Below, one piece after another: positions 1 to 11,108 of a stretch of DNA of 64,000 bases (the first letter of the stretch is position 1; every line of letters starts with the position of its first letter). Source of the DNA: Denitratimonas tolerans (lineage in GTDB: Bacteria > Pseudomonadota > Gammaproteobacteria > Xanthomonadales > Xanthomonadaceae); NCBI RefSeq assembly GCF_037203605.1, contig NZ_JBBDHC010000007.1, positions 62,001 to 126,000 on the forward strand, given 5' to 3'. The notes beneath the pieces were generated by a model that had not been told where the DNA came from, made no database searches, and saw only the letters and a list, made by a program, of their open reading frames with translations. The translations under genes and the position numbers were made by a program.

Positions 1-1
1 C

Positions 2-511
2 CTGACCGAACCGGATCTCTTCCACGATCTGTTCGGCCACGTGCCGCTGCTGATGGATCCGGTGTTTGCCGATTACATGTGCGCCTACGGGCGCGGCGGC
101 CTCAAGGCGATGGGGCTGGGCGAAGATGCGCTGGCACAGCTGGCGCGGCTGTACTGGTACACCGTGGAGTTCGGGTTGATACGGGGGAGTGAGGGGCTGC
201 GCATCTACGGATCGGGGATCCTGAGCAGCGCAGGGGAGAGCCGGTATGCGGTCGAATCCGATGCGCCCAACCGCATCGGGTTCGACCGCGACCGCATCAT
301 GCGCACCCGCTACCGCATCGACAGCTACCAGCGCGGCTACTTCGTGATCGACAGCTTCGAGCAGCTGTTCGAAGCCACCCGTCCGGACTTCACCCCCATC
401 TATGCCAGGCTGGCGGACCTGCCGCCCTGGGCCGCCGGCGAAATTGCCCCGGGTGATGACGTCATCACCCGCGGTACCGGCGAAGGCTGGAGCGACACGC
501 CGGACGCCTGA
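2..511 (+). CDS. phhA: Phenylalanine 4-monooxygenase, C-terminal part (5' end outside window)
   Basis: This hydroxylates phenylalanine to tyrosine using tetrahydrobiopterin and non-haem iron in the cytosol. Only the last 169 residues are visible; the frame is open to the left edge. The iron-binding motif FHDLFGH, with its two histidines at about 23-25 and 38-40, and the third ligand, the glutamate of YTVEFGL at 167-169, are all present. The C-terminal segment YRIDSYQRGYFVIDSFEQL is typical of the bacterial monodomain enzyme. The last 20 or so residues are a low-complexity tail. The following 180 bases up to the next gene show no convincing terminator. Confidence 0.93.
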   Translation: MTEPDLFHDLFGHVPLLMDPVFADYMCAYGRGGLKAMGLGEDALAQLARLYWYTVEFGLIRGSEGLRIYGSGILSSAGESRYAVESDAPNRIGFDRDRIMRTRYRIDSYQRGYFVIDSFEQLFEATRPDFTPIYARLADLPPWAAGEIAPGDDVITRGTGEGWSDTPDA

Positions 512-691
512 GCCGGCAGCCCCGGTCCTGCCTGATTCTCGCGCCCGCCATGGTTCAGCGGCGCGGCGCGGACCTGCGCGCAGCACGCGTCGCGCGTGCC
601 GGGCACGGCGTTGAATCCGTCCCGGCGGCAGGCGCGCATGCCCTATCATCCGGCTTCCCTTCCGTGAGCCGCTCCCGCAAGCGGCGTTGCC

Positions 692-2062
<1,371 letters not shown>

Positions 2063-2105
2063 CGCCTGGCTGCAGGGCGCGCAGCATCGCGCTAGAGTAG
2101 AAAAC

Positions 2106-2663
2106 ATGTCCGTGCCCGCCGCCCGAATCGCGACCTACGACGACCTGCTCGCGCTGCCGCCGAACCGGGTCGGCGAAATCGTGGACGGCACGCTGTACAG
2201 CCACCCGAGGCCGGCGCCGAAGCATGCGCGTTCGTCTTCGGTCATGGGCGGCAAGCTGATGATGCCGTTCGATGAAGGCCGCGGCGGCCCCGGCGGCTGG
2301 TGGATCCTGGATGAGCCCGAATGCCACCTCGAGGGCCATGTGCTGGTGCCCGACCTCGCCGGCTGGCGGCGCGAGCGGCTGCCCGCGCTGCCCGATGCGG
2401 CCTGGTTCGAGCAGGCACCCGACTGGGTCTGCGAAATCCTCTCGCCCGCCACCGCGCGCCTGGATCGGGTGCGCAAGATGCCGATCTACGCCCAGACCGG
2501 CGTCTCGCACCTGTGGCTGGTCGATCCGGAGCTGCGCACGCTGGAAGCCTGCGCGCGGCAGGATGCGCGCTGGCTGCTGCTGGCCAGCCATTCGGAAGAC
2601 GACGCGGTGCGCGTGCCGCCGTTCGATGCGATCGAACTGGAGCTGGCCCTGCTCTGGAGCTGA
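2106..2663 (+). CDS. Uma2 family (DUF820) PD-(D/E)XK-like protein
   Basis: A 185-residue protein with the Uma2/DUF820 pattern: TYDDLLALPPNRVGEIVDG at the N-terminus, LVPDLAGWRRE in the core, and a VCEILSPATARLDRVRKMPIYA helix. The E (in GEIVDG), D (in VPDLAG), E and K (in CEILSP and the RKMPIYA helix) are spaced like the restriction-endonuclease-fold catalytic residues. Nuclease activity is inferred from the fold; no substrate is known for most members. It lies 43 bases after cbs and faces trpA, from which it is separated by a dyad that includes both stop codons. It is a stand-alone gene with no transposon signature around it. Confidence 0.85.
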   Translation: MSVPAARIATYDDLLALPPNRVGEIVDGTLYSHPRPAPKHARSSSVMGGKLMMPFDEGRGGPGGWWILDEPECHLEGHVLVPDLAGWRRERLPALPDAAWFEQAPDWVCEILSPATARLDRVRKMPIYAQTGVSHLWLVDPELRTLEACARQDARWLLLASHSEDDAVRVPPFDAIELELALLWS

Positions 2664-2684
2664 TCCGGCCGCGGTGCGGATCAG
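2660..2684. terminator. Inverted repeat between convergent genes, candidate bidirectional terminator
   Basis: CTGATCCG and CGGATCAG form a perfect 8-bp stem with a 9-base loop. The stem contains the stop codons of both the Uma2 gene (2661-2663) and trpA (2681-2683). No T-run follows on either side, so intrinsic termination is only possible, not shown. Confidence 0.4.
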
Positions 2685-3481
2685 GCGTCGAGCGCGGCGC
2701 GGATCGGGGCGAGGAAACCGTGCGCGCGGCGCGCGGCGTCTTCGGGCGAATCCGCTTCGGCCATCGCCTGCACCAGGGCGCTGCCGATCACCACGGCGTC
2801 GGCGATCTCGCCGATGCGCCGCGCCGATTCACCGTCGCGCACGCCGAAGCCCACCGCCACCGGCAGTTCGCCCAGCGCCTTGATCGCCGCCACCTGCGCG
2901 CGCACTGCATCGACCTGCAGATGCGCCGCGCCGGTCACGCCGGCGAAGGACACGTAGTAGAGGTAGCCGCGTCCGGCCTGCATGAGCCGGCCCAAGCGCT
3001 CGGCGCCGCTGGTCGGCGCGGCCAGACAGATCGGATGCAGCCCTGCGGATTCCAGCACAGCGTGCGCCTCGTCCGCTTCCTCCGGCGGCAGATCCACCAG
3101 CAGCAATCCGTCCACGCCTGCTTCGGCAGCGTCCTTGGCGTAGCGCGCCATGCCGTAGATCTCGACCGGATTGAGGTAGCCCATCAGCACCACCGGCGTG
3201 TCCGCATCGTCACGGCGAAACCCGCGCACCATGGCGAACACCTGTGCCGTGCCCACGCCGCGCGCCAGCGCGCGTTCGGAAGCCAGCTGGATCACCGGCC
3301 CGTCGGCCATGGGGTCGGAAAACGGCACGCCCAGCTCGATCACATCCGCGCCGGCCGCGACCAGCGCGTGCATCACCGGCACCATCGCCTCGATCGACGG
3401 ATCGCCCGCCGTGATGAACGGAATGAGGCCGGTGCGGTTGGCGGCCTTGAGCTGTGCGAAGCGGGTATCGATGCGGTTCAT
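2681..3481 (-). CDS. trpA: Tryptophan synthase alpha chain
   Basis: It cleaves indole-3-glycerol phosphate to indole and glyceraldehyde 3-phosphate and channels indole to TrpB. The 266-residue length is standard. The catalytic glutamate and aspartate lie in GADVIELGVPFSDPMADGP, and the phosphate-binding GFGVRDGES loop and the TGAAHL segment are intact. It lies downstream of trpB on the same strand. Instead of being tightly coupled to trpB, it is separated by about 130 bases made largely of an inverted GGGATT-type repeat element. Confidence 0.97.
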   Translation of the reverse strand: MNRIDTRFAQLKAANRTGLIPFITAGDPSIEAMVPVMHALVAAGADVIELGVPFSDPMADGPVIQLASERALARGVGTAQVFAMVRGFRRDDADTPVVLMGYLNPVEIYGMARYAKDAAEAGVDGLLLVDLPPEEADEAHAVLESAGLHPICLAAPTSGAERLGRLMQAGRGYLYYVSFAGVTGAAHLQVDAVRAQVAAIKALGELPVAVGFGVRDGESARRIGEIADAVVIGSALVQAMAEADSPEDAARRAHGFLAPIRAALDA

Positions 3482-3487
3482 GGGTTC

Positions 3488-3613
3488 ATGATTCGGGATT
3501 GGTGATTCGGGATTCGGGGTTCGGGAAAGCGCGGGCAGACAGACATCGGGGCGGGGAAAGGACGGCGAGCATGATCTTTTGTTTTTGCCAATCCCGAATC
3601 CCGAATCCCGGAT

Positions 3614-3616
<3 letters not shown>
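3488..3616. repeat. Inverted-arm GGGATT-type intergenic element between trpB and trpA
   Basis: The left arm (about 3490-3526) is a run of GATTCGGGATT-type units. The right arm (about 3588-3616) is the reverse complement of such units (CCAATCCCGAATCCCGAATC). The arms enclose about 60 bases of unrelated sequence. The outer edge of the right arm contains the trpB stop codon (3614-3616), and the left arm begins 7-9 bases upstream of the trpA start. It could form a large stem-loop in the trpBA transcript. Confidence 0.7.
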
Positions 3617-4822
<1,206 letters not shown>

Positions 4823-4873
4823 GGAAGGATTGACCGGAAGCGGGACGATGCGCAGTTTACTTCACACAAGATT

Positions 4874-4896
4874 CCACGATAAGGCATAAAATCTGG
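4874..4896. promoter_or_regulatory. Imperfect dyad in the trpB / lysR control region
   Basis: On the minus strand CCAGAT, ten bases, then ATCGTGG forms an imperfect inverted repeat between the two divergent starts. LysR regulators usually bind dyads of this size between their own gene and the target. The site is a candidate chosen by eye, and no -35/-10 pair was convincing. Confidence 0.3.
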
Positions 4897-4918
4897 CCAA
4901 CATGTCAGGTTTGATCAC

Positions 4919-5866
4919 ATGAATTCGCGCCCGCTTCCGTCCCTCAACGCGCTGCGCGCCTTCGAGGCCGTGGCGCGGCTGGGCAGCGTGGTGCGCGCCG
5001 CCGAGGAGCTGCACGTCACCCACGGCGCGGTGAGCCGACACCTGCGCACGCTGGAAGAAGAACTGGGCTGCGCGCTGTTCCGGCGCGAGGGTCGCGGCCT
5101 GGTTGCCACCGCCGCGGGTCAGCGCCTGGCCGAGGCGGCGGGTGATGCCTTTTCCCGGCTGCGCGACGCCTGCGCGCGGCTGCGGCAGGACGGCGAGCAA
5201 GCGCCGCTGGTGCTGGGCTGTTCGGCCAGCGTGCTGGCGCGCTGGATGATTCCGCGGCTTTCGCGGCTGGAGGCCGAGCTGCCTGCCCTGCGCCTGCATC
5301 TTTCCCCGCAACAAACCGCACCCGACGCCGCACTCTCCGGCCTCGACGCCGCACTGCTGCTGGCCGCCCCACCCTGGCCCGCCTCCTGGCAGGTGCATCC
5401 GCTTGCGCCCGAGCGCATCGGCCCCGTGCTCTCTCCGCAGCACCCCGACGCCGCGCGCCTGGCCGGGGCACCGGCCTCAACATTGCGGGAACTCCCGCTC
5501 CTCCACACCGCCTCGCGCCCGCAGGCCTGGCCGGACTGGGCACGGCGCAGCGGCATCGATGTCGCTGCATTGAGCATGGGTCAGGGCTTCGCCCACCTCT
5601 ACTACCTGCTGGAAGCCGCCGCCGCCGGCCTGGGTATCGCCATCGCGCCCGAGCCGCTGGTGCGCGACGATCTCGCCGCCGGCCGCCTGATCGCGCCCTG
5701 GGGCTTCGTCGAAACCGACGCGCACTGGGCGCTGTGCCAGCGCCGTGGACGCGAGGACGCGCGCCTGGAAGCGTTCGCCGGCTGGCTGCGTGCGGCGCTG
5801 GGGGAGACTTCATCGCCTCCGCACCACACTCACGCCGCGGCGGTCACGGTTCAAAGCCATCGATGA
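4919..5866 (+). CDS. LysR-type transcriptional regulator, TrpI-like
   Basis: A 315-residue LysR regulator. The N-terminal winged helix-turn-helix (about 8-66) contains LNALRAFEAVARLGSVVRAA and VTHGAVSRHLRTLEEELG, of the GcvA/TrpI/AmpR subgroup. The rest is a periplasmic-binding-protein-like effector domain. It is divergent from trpB, and in Pseudomonas the equivalent TrpI activates trpBA in response to indoleglycerol phosphate. That role is inferred here from position and subgroup. The 3' end overlaps the convergent beta-helix gene by 23 bases. The C-terminal tail after about residue 295 looks unstructured. Confidence 0.88.
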   Translation: MNSRPLPSLNALRAFEAVARLGSVVRAAEELHVTHGAVSRHLRTLEEELGCALFRREGRGLVATAAGQRLAEAAGDAFSRLRDACARLRQDGEQAPLVLGCSASVLARWMIPRLSRLEAELPALRLHLSPQQTAPDAALSGLDAALLLAAPPWPASWQVHPLAPERIGPVLSPQHPDAARLAGAPASTLRELPLLHTASRPQAWPDWARRSGIDVAALSMGQGFAHLYYLLEAAAAGLGIAIAPEPLVRDDLAAGRLIAPWGFVETDAHWALCQRRGREDARLEAFAGWLRAALGETSSPPHHTHAAAVTVQSHR

Positions 5867-6974
5867 AGAGCCACGCCCGCGTCTGGTTCTCGTAGGGGCC
5901 GGGGTCCACCGCGCCGAAGCGGACCCGCGGCTGAGCGTCGAGATCGCTGCCGCCCAGCGGGTAGTAGGGCAGCGGTGCCAGGCCCCGGTCGATGAGCGGC
6001 GACGCATCGCGCAGGCGGAAGTTGCCGTTGGCGGGATCGACGAACATCGGATCGCCCGTGAACGCATGGGTGGCAGCCAGCGGCAGATTGCCGCTGAGGG
6101 TGGGGATGAGGCTGTACTCGGCGGCGGCGCTGCCGTTGCCCAGACCGATCACGGCCATGCCTTCGATGTTGAGATCGGATAGCGCGTTGTCGTGGAACAG
6201 GCTGTTGAGCACGGCCAGATGCACGCCCGCCGGCAGCCCCACGCCGACGCCGCAGCCGCGCGTGCCGGTGCTGGCGCAGCGTCCGCGCGCAAACGTGCTG
6301 TTGGCGATGATGATGGCCGGCGACACGCTTGCCGCTGTCGCCACCACGTTGATCGCCGCGTGGCCGAACGCCGATGCGCTGGCGTCGTTGTTGTCGAACA
6401 GACTGTTGGCGACGCGCACGAAGCCGTTCTTGGCGTACAGATCGGCACCGCCGCCGAAGTAGCCGTCGCTGTTGGCGACGATGACGCGGTCGAGCCACAG
6501 CTCGGTATAGCCATCGGAGTACGAGTTCATCTGGATACCGCCGCCGCGCTGGTTCGTCGCCGAGTCGCCGTAGCCGTTCGCGATCGTCAGGTTCATCACG
6601 CCCAGGCGCGCCGTCTGCGTCGTGCCCGCAGGCGGCATCAGGATGATCTGCAGTACGCGGTTCTGGCCGGCACCGTCGAGGATCGTGCGCGAGGCGTCCA
6701 TGCGCATCTGCGCACAGTCGTTGTTGTCGACCGTGTACCAGCCGCCCGTGATCCACATCCAGCCCGTGGTCTGTGCGCTGTAGGTGAAGGTGCCGGCGTA
6801 GGTGGTGTAAATGCCTTCGTGCAGCTTGATTTCATCGTCCTCGGGCGAGGCCGCGGCGGCGGTCAGCGCCTGCTGCAGCTCGGTGTGGTTGCGCACGCAC
6901 CAGGTCGCGGCGTGGCCTGCGGGTGCCGCCAGCAGGAGCAGCGCCAGCAGCAGGAAAAGGGTCGGCCTGGGCAT
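5844..6974 (-). CDS. Secreted right-handed beta-helix protein with C-terminal DGFE motif
   Basis: The start chosen gives a clear signal peptide (PRPTLFLLLALLLLAAPAGHA) and a 376-residue precursor; the frame stays open further upstream but without a signal sequence. The body has repeated rungs rich in N, G and short hydrophobics (for example GVMNLTIANGYG, ADLYAKNGFVRVANSLFDNN), as in NosD/choice-of-anchor parallel beta-helix proteins. A distal TGDPMFVDPANGNFRLRDAS segment is typical of that group. The protein ends in LFIDGFEP, a motif shared with three other secreted proteins in this window. Substrate and function are unknown; carbohydrate binding or cell-surface exposure would fit the fold. 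Confidence 0.8.
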   Translation of the reverse strand: MPRPTLFLLLALLLLAAPAGHAATWCVRNHTELQQALTAAAASPEDDEIKLHEGIYTTYAGTFTYSAQTTGWMWITGGWYTVDNNDCAQMRMDASRTILDGAGQNRVLQIILMPPAGTTQTARLGVMNLTIANGYGDSATNQRGGGIQMNSYSDGYTELWLDRVIVANSDGYFGGGADLYAKNGFVRVANSLFDNNDASASAFGHAAINVVATAASVSPAIIIANSTFARGRCASTGTRGCGVGVGLPAGVHLAVLNSLFHDNALSDLNIEGMAVIGLGNGSAAAEYSLIPTLSGNLPLAATHAFTGDPMFVDPANGNFRLRDASPLIDRGLAPLPYYPLGGSDLDAQPRVRFGAVDPGPYENQTRAWLFIDGFEP

Positions 6975-7348
6975 CGTCGTCTCCGCATCGTGGTGTACGC
7001 AGCCAGTACGCAAGGCGGAGCCCGAAGCACTCACCGTCCGTCGCCAGTCGAGCCGCGTGCGCCCCCGGCAGCGGCCCTGCCCGCCGCCGGGGATTGCCGG
7101 GGCAGTCGGCGGGAGGAATTCGACCGGTAGCGGCCGAGGCCGTGGCGGCAAAACCGGCAGGGTCTGTCAAACCAACTGTGTAACTGCCGTTTCTCATGGC
7201 GTACGGGCCTCGGTTCGGTGGTGTAATCAAGTCGGGTTCGGGTACGGGCGAGCGTCAGGCTATGGCCCGGACCCATTCCGCGCGCGAAGCCGACGTCACG
7301 AAGTCCGGCGCGTGGCAGACTGCGCGCTTGTCCACATCGGAAGCGGAC
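6975..7348. other. Divergent intergenic region upstream of the beta-helix gene and the DUF4010 gene
   Basis: This stretch should hold two divergent promoters. I see no convincing -35/-10 pair, no repeat and no RNA gene. If the DUF4010 protein started at an upstream ATG (7196 or 7262), the gap would be shorter. Confidence 0.4.
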
Positions 7349-8587
7349 GTGATCGAAGCCACTGCCGAACTGCTGTTTGCCTTTTCCGCCGCGCTGGGCG
7401 TCGGGCTGCTGATCGGTCTGGTGCGCGAACGCGGCCACGCCACGCATTCCACCGCCGGCCTGCGTACCCATGCGCTGGTGGCGCTGGCGGCGGCGGTTGC
7501 GGCCTGGCTCGGCACCGGCGTGCTGCTGGTGACGCTGGCGGCGGTGGCGCTGCTGGCGGCGATGTCCTACCACGCCACCCACGAGGACGATCCCGGCCTG
7601 ACCGGCGAGGTGGCCCTGGTCGCCACCGCGCTGCTGGGCGCGCTGGCGGTGCGTTCACCGGCGATGGCCACCGGACTGGCGGTGGTGATGGCGGTTCTGC
7701 TGTTCGCCAAGAAGTCGCTGCATCGGCTCAGCCGCGAGCTGCTGAGCGAGCGCGAGGTATTCGACGGACTGTTCCTGCTGGCCTCGGCGCTGGTGGTGCT
7801 GCCGCTGCTGCCCGATCGCGGCTTCGGCCCCTACGAGGCGCTCAACCTGCGCACGCTGTGGCTTTTGGTGGTGCTGGTGATGGCGGTTGGCGCACTCGGT
7901 CACGTTGCGCTGCGCGTGGTCGGCAACCGCCGCGGACTGGCGGTGTCGGGCTTCTTTGCCGGCTACGTCTCCTCGACCGCGGCGGTGCTGGGTTTCGGCC
8001 AGCGCGCCAAAGAGTCGCCGCAGCTCATGCGCTCGGCCGTGGGGGCGGCGCTGCTGGCCAACCTGGCTTCGCTGAGCCTGAGCGTGCCGGTTCTGGGCGC
8101 ACTGTCGCCCTCGCTGGTGGCCGAGCAGCGAGGGGTGCTGGCGGCGGTCGGTGCCGTGCTGCTGGCCGGTGGCCTGCTGGGCGTGCACGCCGGGCGCGAG
8201 GACGAAGTGCCGCCGCCGACCTCGGAAACGCGCATGTTCCGCTTCAGCCACGCGCTGGGCTTCGCGGCGCTGGTCGGAAGTCTGGTGCTGCTGGCCGCGG
8301 CGCTGAACCAATGGATCGGGAGCGGCGGTGCGATGGCGGCCGCGGTGATCGCCGCCGCCGCCGAGCTGCACGCGTCCATCGCCACCCTCGGCAGCCTGCG
8401 ACTGGGCGGCGCGATCGATGCGGCGCAGGGGCGCTGGCTGATGGTCGGCCTGCTGGCGGCCAGTCTGGGCACCAAGTCCGTTCTGGCGGTGGTCAGCGGC
8501 GGCCGTGACTATGGCCAGCGCGTGGCCGCCGGGCTGCTGGCATCGCTGGCCGCCGGTGCCGCAGCGGCCGCGCTGGCACCGGGCTGA
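7349..8587 (+). CDS. MgtC/SapB-type membrane protein with DUF4010 domain
   Basis: A polytopic inner-membrane protein. The N-terminal part has the MgtC/SapB-like GVGLLIGLVRERG motif and several helices. The C-terminal half matches DUF4010 (SGFFAGYVSSTAAVLGFGQRA). About ten to twelve hydrophobic segments are visible. The function of DUF4010 proteins is unknown; a transport role is inferred. The GTG at 7349 was chosen because GGAAG lies 8-9 bases upstream and the product then begins directly with the first helix (IEATAELLFAFSAALGVGLL). The in-frame ATGs at 7196 and 7262 would add about 50 or 30 polar residues. Confidence 0.8.
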   Translation: MIEATAELLFAFSAALGVGLLIGLVRERGHATHSTAGLRTHALVALAAAVAAWLGTGVLLVTLAAVALLAAMSYHATHEDDPGLTGEVALVATALLGALAVRSPAMATGLAVVMAVLLFAKKSLHRLSRELLSEREVFDGLFLLASALVVLPLLPDRGFGPYEALNLRTLWLLVVLVMAVGALGHVALRVVGNRRGLAVSGFFAGYVSSTAAVLGFGQRAKESPQLMRSAVGAALLANLASLSLSVPVLGALSPSLVAEQRGVLAAVGAVLLAGGLLGVHAGREDEVPPPTSETRMFRFSHALGFAALVGSLVLLAAALNQWIGSGGAMAAAVIAAAAELHASIATLGSLRLGGAIDAAQGRWLMVGLLAASLGTKSVLAVVSGGRDYGQRVAAGLLASLAAGAAAAALAPG

Positions 8588-8673
8588 CGGCGATCGGATG
8601 AGGCGCGGCGCGTTTGAGCCTGGCGAGTGGGTCGGTATCCAGCAGTGGAGTCCGCATCCGCAGCGCGGGTTTC

Positions 8674-9654
8674 CTACGAAGAGGCGGTGGATCGGTGCCC
8701 CAGGAACTGCGCCACGGCCTGATCCGCTTCGCCCGCGTCGCGTTCGGGGTCGAACCAGCGCGCGTCGCGTTCGGAGCGCAGCCAGGTGAGCTGGCGCTTG
8801 GCGAGCTGGCGGGTGGCGTGGATGGCGCGGTCGCGAAACTCCGCTGCCGTGGTTTCGCCGGCCAGATGCTCCAGCGCCTGCCGGTAGCCCACCGCGCGCA
8901 TCGCGGGCAGGTCGGGGTGCAGGCGCGGATCGGCGGCCAACGGCCGCACTTCACCGAGAAATCCGGCGGCCAGCATCGCGTCGAAGCGCGCCTCGATGCG
9001 CGCGTGCAGGGTGGCGCGCTCGGCGGGTGCCACGGCCAGCTTGAGCACGCGGAAAGGAAACGGCGCGCGACGGGTGTCGGCCTGCCACTGGCTGATCGGC
9101 CGGCCGCTGACGCGGTACACCTCCAGCGCGCGCTGGATGCGCTGCGGATCGCCCGGCGCGATGCGTGCGGCAGCTTGAGGATCGACCTGCGCCAGCTCCG
9201 CGTGCAGCGCCGGCCAGCCGCGCCGCGCGGCGTCTTCGCCGATCTGCGCGCGCAGCGCGGGATCGGCCGGAGGCATGTCGGACAAGCCGTGCAGCAGGGC
9301 GTGGAAATAGAGGCCGGTGCCGCCGGCCAGCAGCGGCACGCGGCCGGCGGCGTGGAGCTCGCGCATCGCGGCCAGCGCGTCGCGGGCGAACTCGGCGGCG
9401 GAATAGGTTTCGTGCGGGTCGCGAATATCGATCAGCCGATGCGGTGCGCGCGCCAGCAGCGCGGCATCGGGCTTGGCGCTGCCGATATCCAGGCCGCGAT
9501 ACACCAGCGCCGAATCGACGCTGATGATCCCGAGGCCGAAGCGCGCCACCCAGTCGACCGCCAGCGCGGTCTTGCCCGATGCGGTCGGGCCCATCAGCGC
9601 GACGGCGGGCGGGCGGGCGTCGATGCGTGGATCGGGCGAGGGCGCGTGCGGCAT
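8674..9654 (-). CDS. miaA: tRNA dimethylallyltransferase
   Basis: It transfers a dimethylallyl group to N6 of A37 in tRNAs that read UNN codons. The P-loop GPTASGKT is at 22-29, followed by the DSALVYRGLD motif, GGTGLYFHALL, and the C-terminal RNA-binding region with KRQLTWLR. At 326 residues the length is normal. The frame remains open far upstream across the divergent fbp gene, but that extension is antisense to fbp, so the ATG at 9654, just before the P-loop region, is taken as the start. No mutL or hfq neighbour is seen. Confidence 0.95.
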   Translation of the reverse strand: MPHAPSPDPRIDARPPAVALMGPTASGKTALAVDWVARFGLGIISVDSALVYRGLDIGSAKPDAALLARAPHRLIDIRDPHETYSAAEFARDALAAMRELHAAGRVPLLAGGTGLYFHALLHGLSDMPPADPALRAQIGEDAARRGWPALHAELAQVDPQAAARIAPGDPQRIQRALEVYRVSGRPISQWQADTRRAPFPFRVLKLAVAPAERATLHARIEARFDAMLAAGFLGEVRPLAADPRLHPDLPAMRAVGYRQALEHLAGETTAAEFRDRAIHATRQLAKRQLTWLRSERDARWFDPERDAGEADQAVAQFLGHRSTASS

Positions 9655-9810
9655 GCGCGCGAGGATAGCCGCAACGGCGCGGCGCGCAGCGTCCCGCGCT
9701 GATCGATCGTTGGTTATCACCCGGATCGGGCCTCCCCGCCGCGCGGCTGGCTTCCCCTTCGGGCAACCGCGACAATGGGCGCTCCCGCCCTTTCGTGGAG
9801 CCCAGGCGCC

Positions 9811-10848
9811 ATGTCGTCCGTCCCCGCGTCTTCCGCCGGTATTTCCCTCAGCCGTTTCCTGATCGAAGCCCAGCGCGACCAGGGCCATATCGACGCGCAG
9901 CTGCGCCTGCTGATCGAAGTCGTGGCGCGCGCCTGCAAGCGCATTTCCATCGCGGTGGGTCGCGGTGCCCTCGGCGACGTGCTGGGCACCGCCGGCACCG
10001 AGAACGTGCAGGGTGAAACCCAGAAGAAGCTCGACGTCATTTCCAATGAAATTCTGCTGGAGGCCAATGAATGGGGCGGCCATCTGGCGGGGCTTGCGTC
10101 CGAGGAAATGGACCACCCGCATCCCATCCCGAACCGCTACCCCAAGGGCGAATACCTGCTGGTGTTCGATCCGCTCGACGGCAGTTCCAACATCGATGTG
10201 AACATCTCGGTCGGCACGATCTTTTCGGTATTGCGCTGCCCGCCGGGTGCCAATCCCGACGAGGCGGACTTCCTGCAGCCGGGCACCAGACAGGTCGCCG
10301 CGGGTTACGCCGTGTACGGCTCCAGCACGGTGCTCGTGCTCACCCTCGGGCAGGGCGTCTACCAGTTCACCCTGGACCGTGAACAGGGCAGCTTCGTCCT
10401 CACCGGCACCCGGTTGACGATTCCCGAGGACACCGGCGAGTTCGCCATCAACATGTCGAACCTGCGCCATTGGGAAGCGCCGATGCGCCGCTACATCGAG
10501 GAGCTTCTCGCCGGCACGACCGGGCCGCGCGGGCGCGACTTCAACATGCGCTGGGTGGCGTCGATGGTGGCCGACGTGCACCGCATCCTGACTCGCGGCG
10601 GCATCTTCATCTACCCGCGCGACATGAAGGATCCGACCAAGCCCGGCAAGCTGCGCCTCATGTACGAGGCCAACCCCATGGCCTTCATCGTCGAACAGGC
10701 CGGCGGTGCCGCCACCACCGGCCGCCAGCGCATTCTCGACGTGGTGCCGGAGACGCTCCACCAGCGCGTACCGGTGTTCCTGGGCTCGAAGAACGAGGTG
10801 GAGCGGGCGACCGAATTGCACCGGATGGCGGATGCCGCTGGCGCTTGA
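9811..10848 (+). CDS. fbp: Fructose-1,6-bisphosphatase class I
   Basis: A gluconeogenic phosphatase converting fructose 1,6-bisphosphate to fructose 6-phosphate. The metal-binding DPLDGSSNIDVN motif, the ISVGTIFSV segment and the GGIFIYPRDMKDPTKPGKLR loop are intact, and the length of 345 residues is usual. The ATG at 9811 is preferred over an upstream in-frame ATG because the conserved N-terminus (ISLSRFLIEAQR) follows and GTGGAG lies upstream. The gene ends 19 bases before the left attachment repeat of the genomic island, so it is the last chromosomal gene on that side. Confidence 0.96.
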   Translation: MSSVPASSAGISLSRFLIEAQRDQGHIDAQLRLLIEVVARACKRISIAVGRGALGDVLGTAGTENVQGETQKKLDVISNEILLEANEWGGHLAGLASEEMDHPHPIPNRYPKGEYLLVFDPLDGSSNIDVNISVGTIFSVLRCPPGANPDEADFLQPGTRQVAAGYAVYGSSTVLVLTLGQGVYQFTLDREQGSFVLTGTRLTIPEDTGEFAINMSNLRHWEAPMRRYIEELLAGTTGPRGRDFNMRWVASMVADVHRILTRGGIFIYPRDMKDPTKPGKLRLMYEANPMAFIVEQAGGAATTGRQRILDVVPETLHQRVPVFLGSKNEVERATELHRMADAAGA

Positions 10849-10866
10849 TCGGCGCGTGCCGTCGAC

Positions 10867-10885
10867 GTGGAGCGGGCGAAGGGAA
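10867..10885. other. attL-type site: displaced 3' end of tRNA-Gly
   Basis: This 19-base sequence matches the 3' end of the tRNA-Gly gene (on the minus strand it includes the T-arm end, acceptor stem and CCA) at 18 of 19 positions. It lies immediately downstream of fbp. It is best read as the original tRNA 3' end displaced by integration. Confidence 0.8.
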
Positions 10886-11108
10886 CATCACGCCGCAAAC
10901 AATTTATTGATTTATAACTAGTTTCTTCCGTTAGTGCCACGGAATTAGGCCAGCTTATGTCCCGGGCGTACCGCGTCGGCAACCATCTCCTGTCCGCATT
11001 TGTCTGCTGACATTCACGATTAGTCATCAACGTGCGCTCCAGGCAGACGAGTTTCATTCTATCGTTTGATGTATAAAGTCAACGAAATCAAGGAACATCT
11101 TTGGGGCG

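Noticed and set aside
7196..7348. Longer N-terminus of the DUF4010 protein
   Set aside because: The added residues are polar and unlike the family; the GTG at 7349 has a suitable ribosome-binding site and starts at the first helix. Not fully excluded.
9655..10821. Long open frame upstream of miaA on the minus strand
   Set aside because: It is antisense to fbp along its length, has no family resemblance, and is explained by the high GC content of fbp codons.
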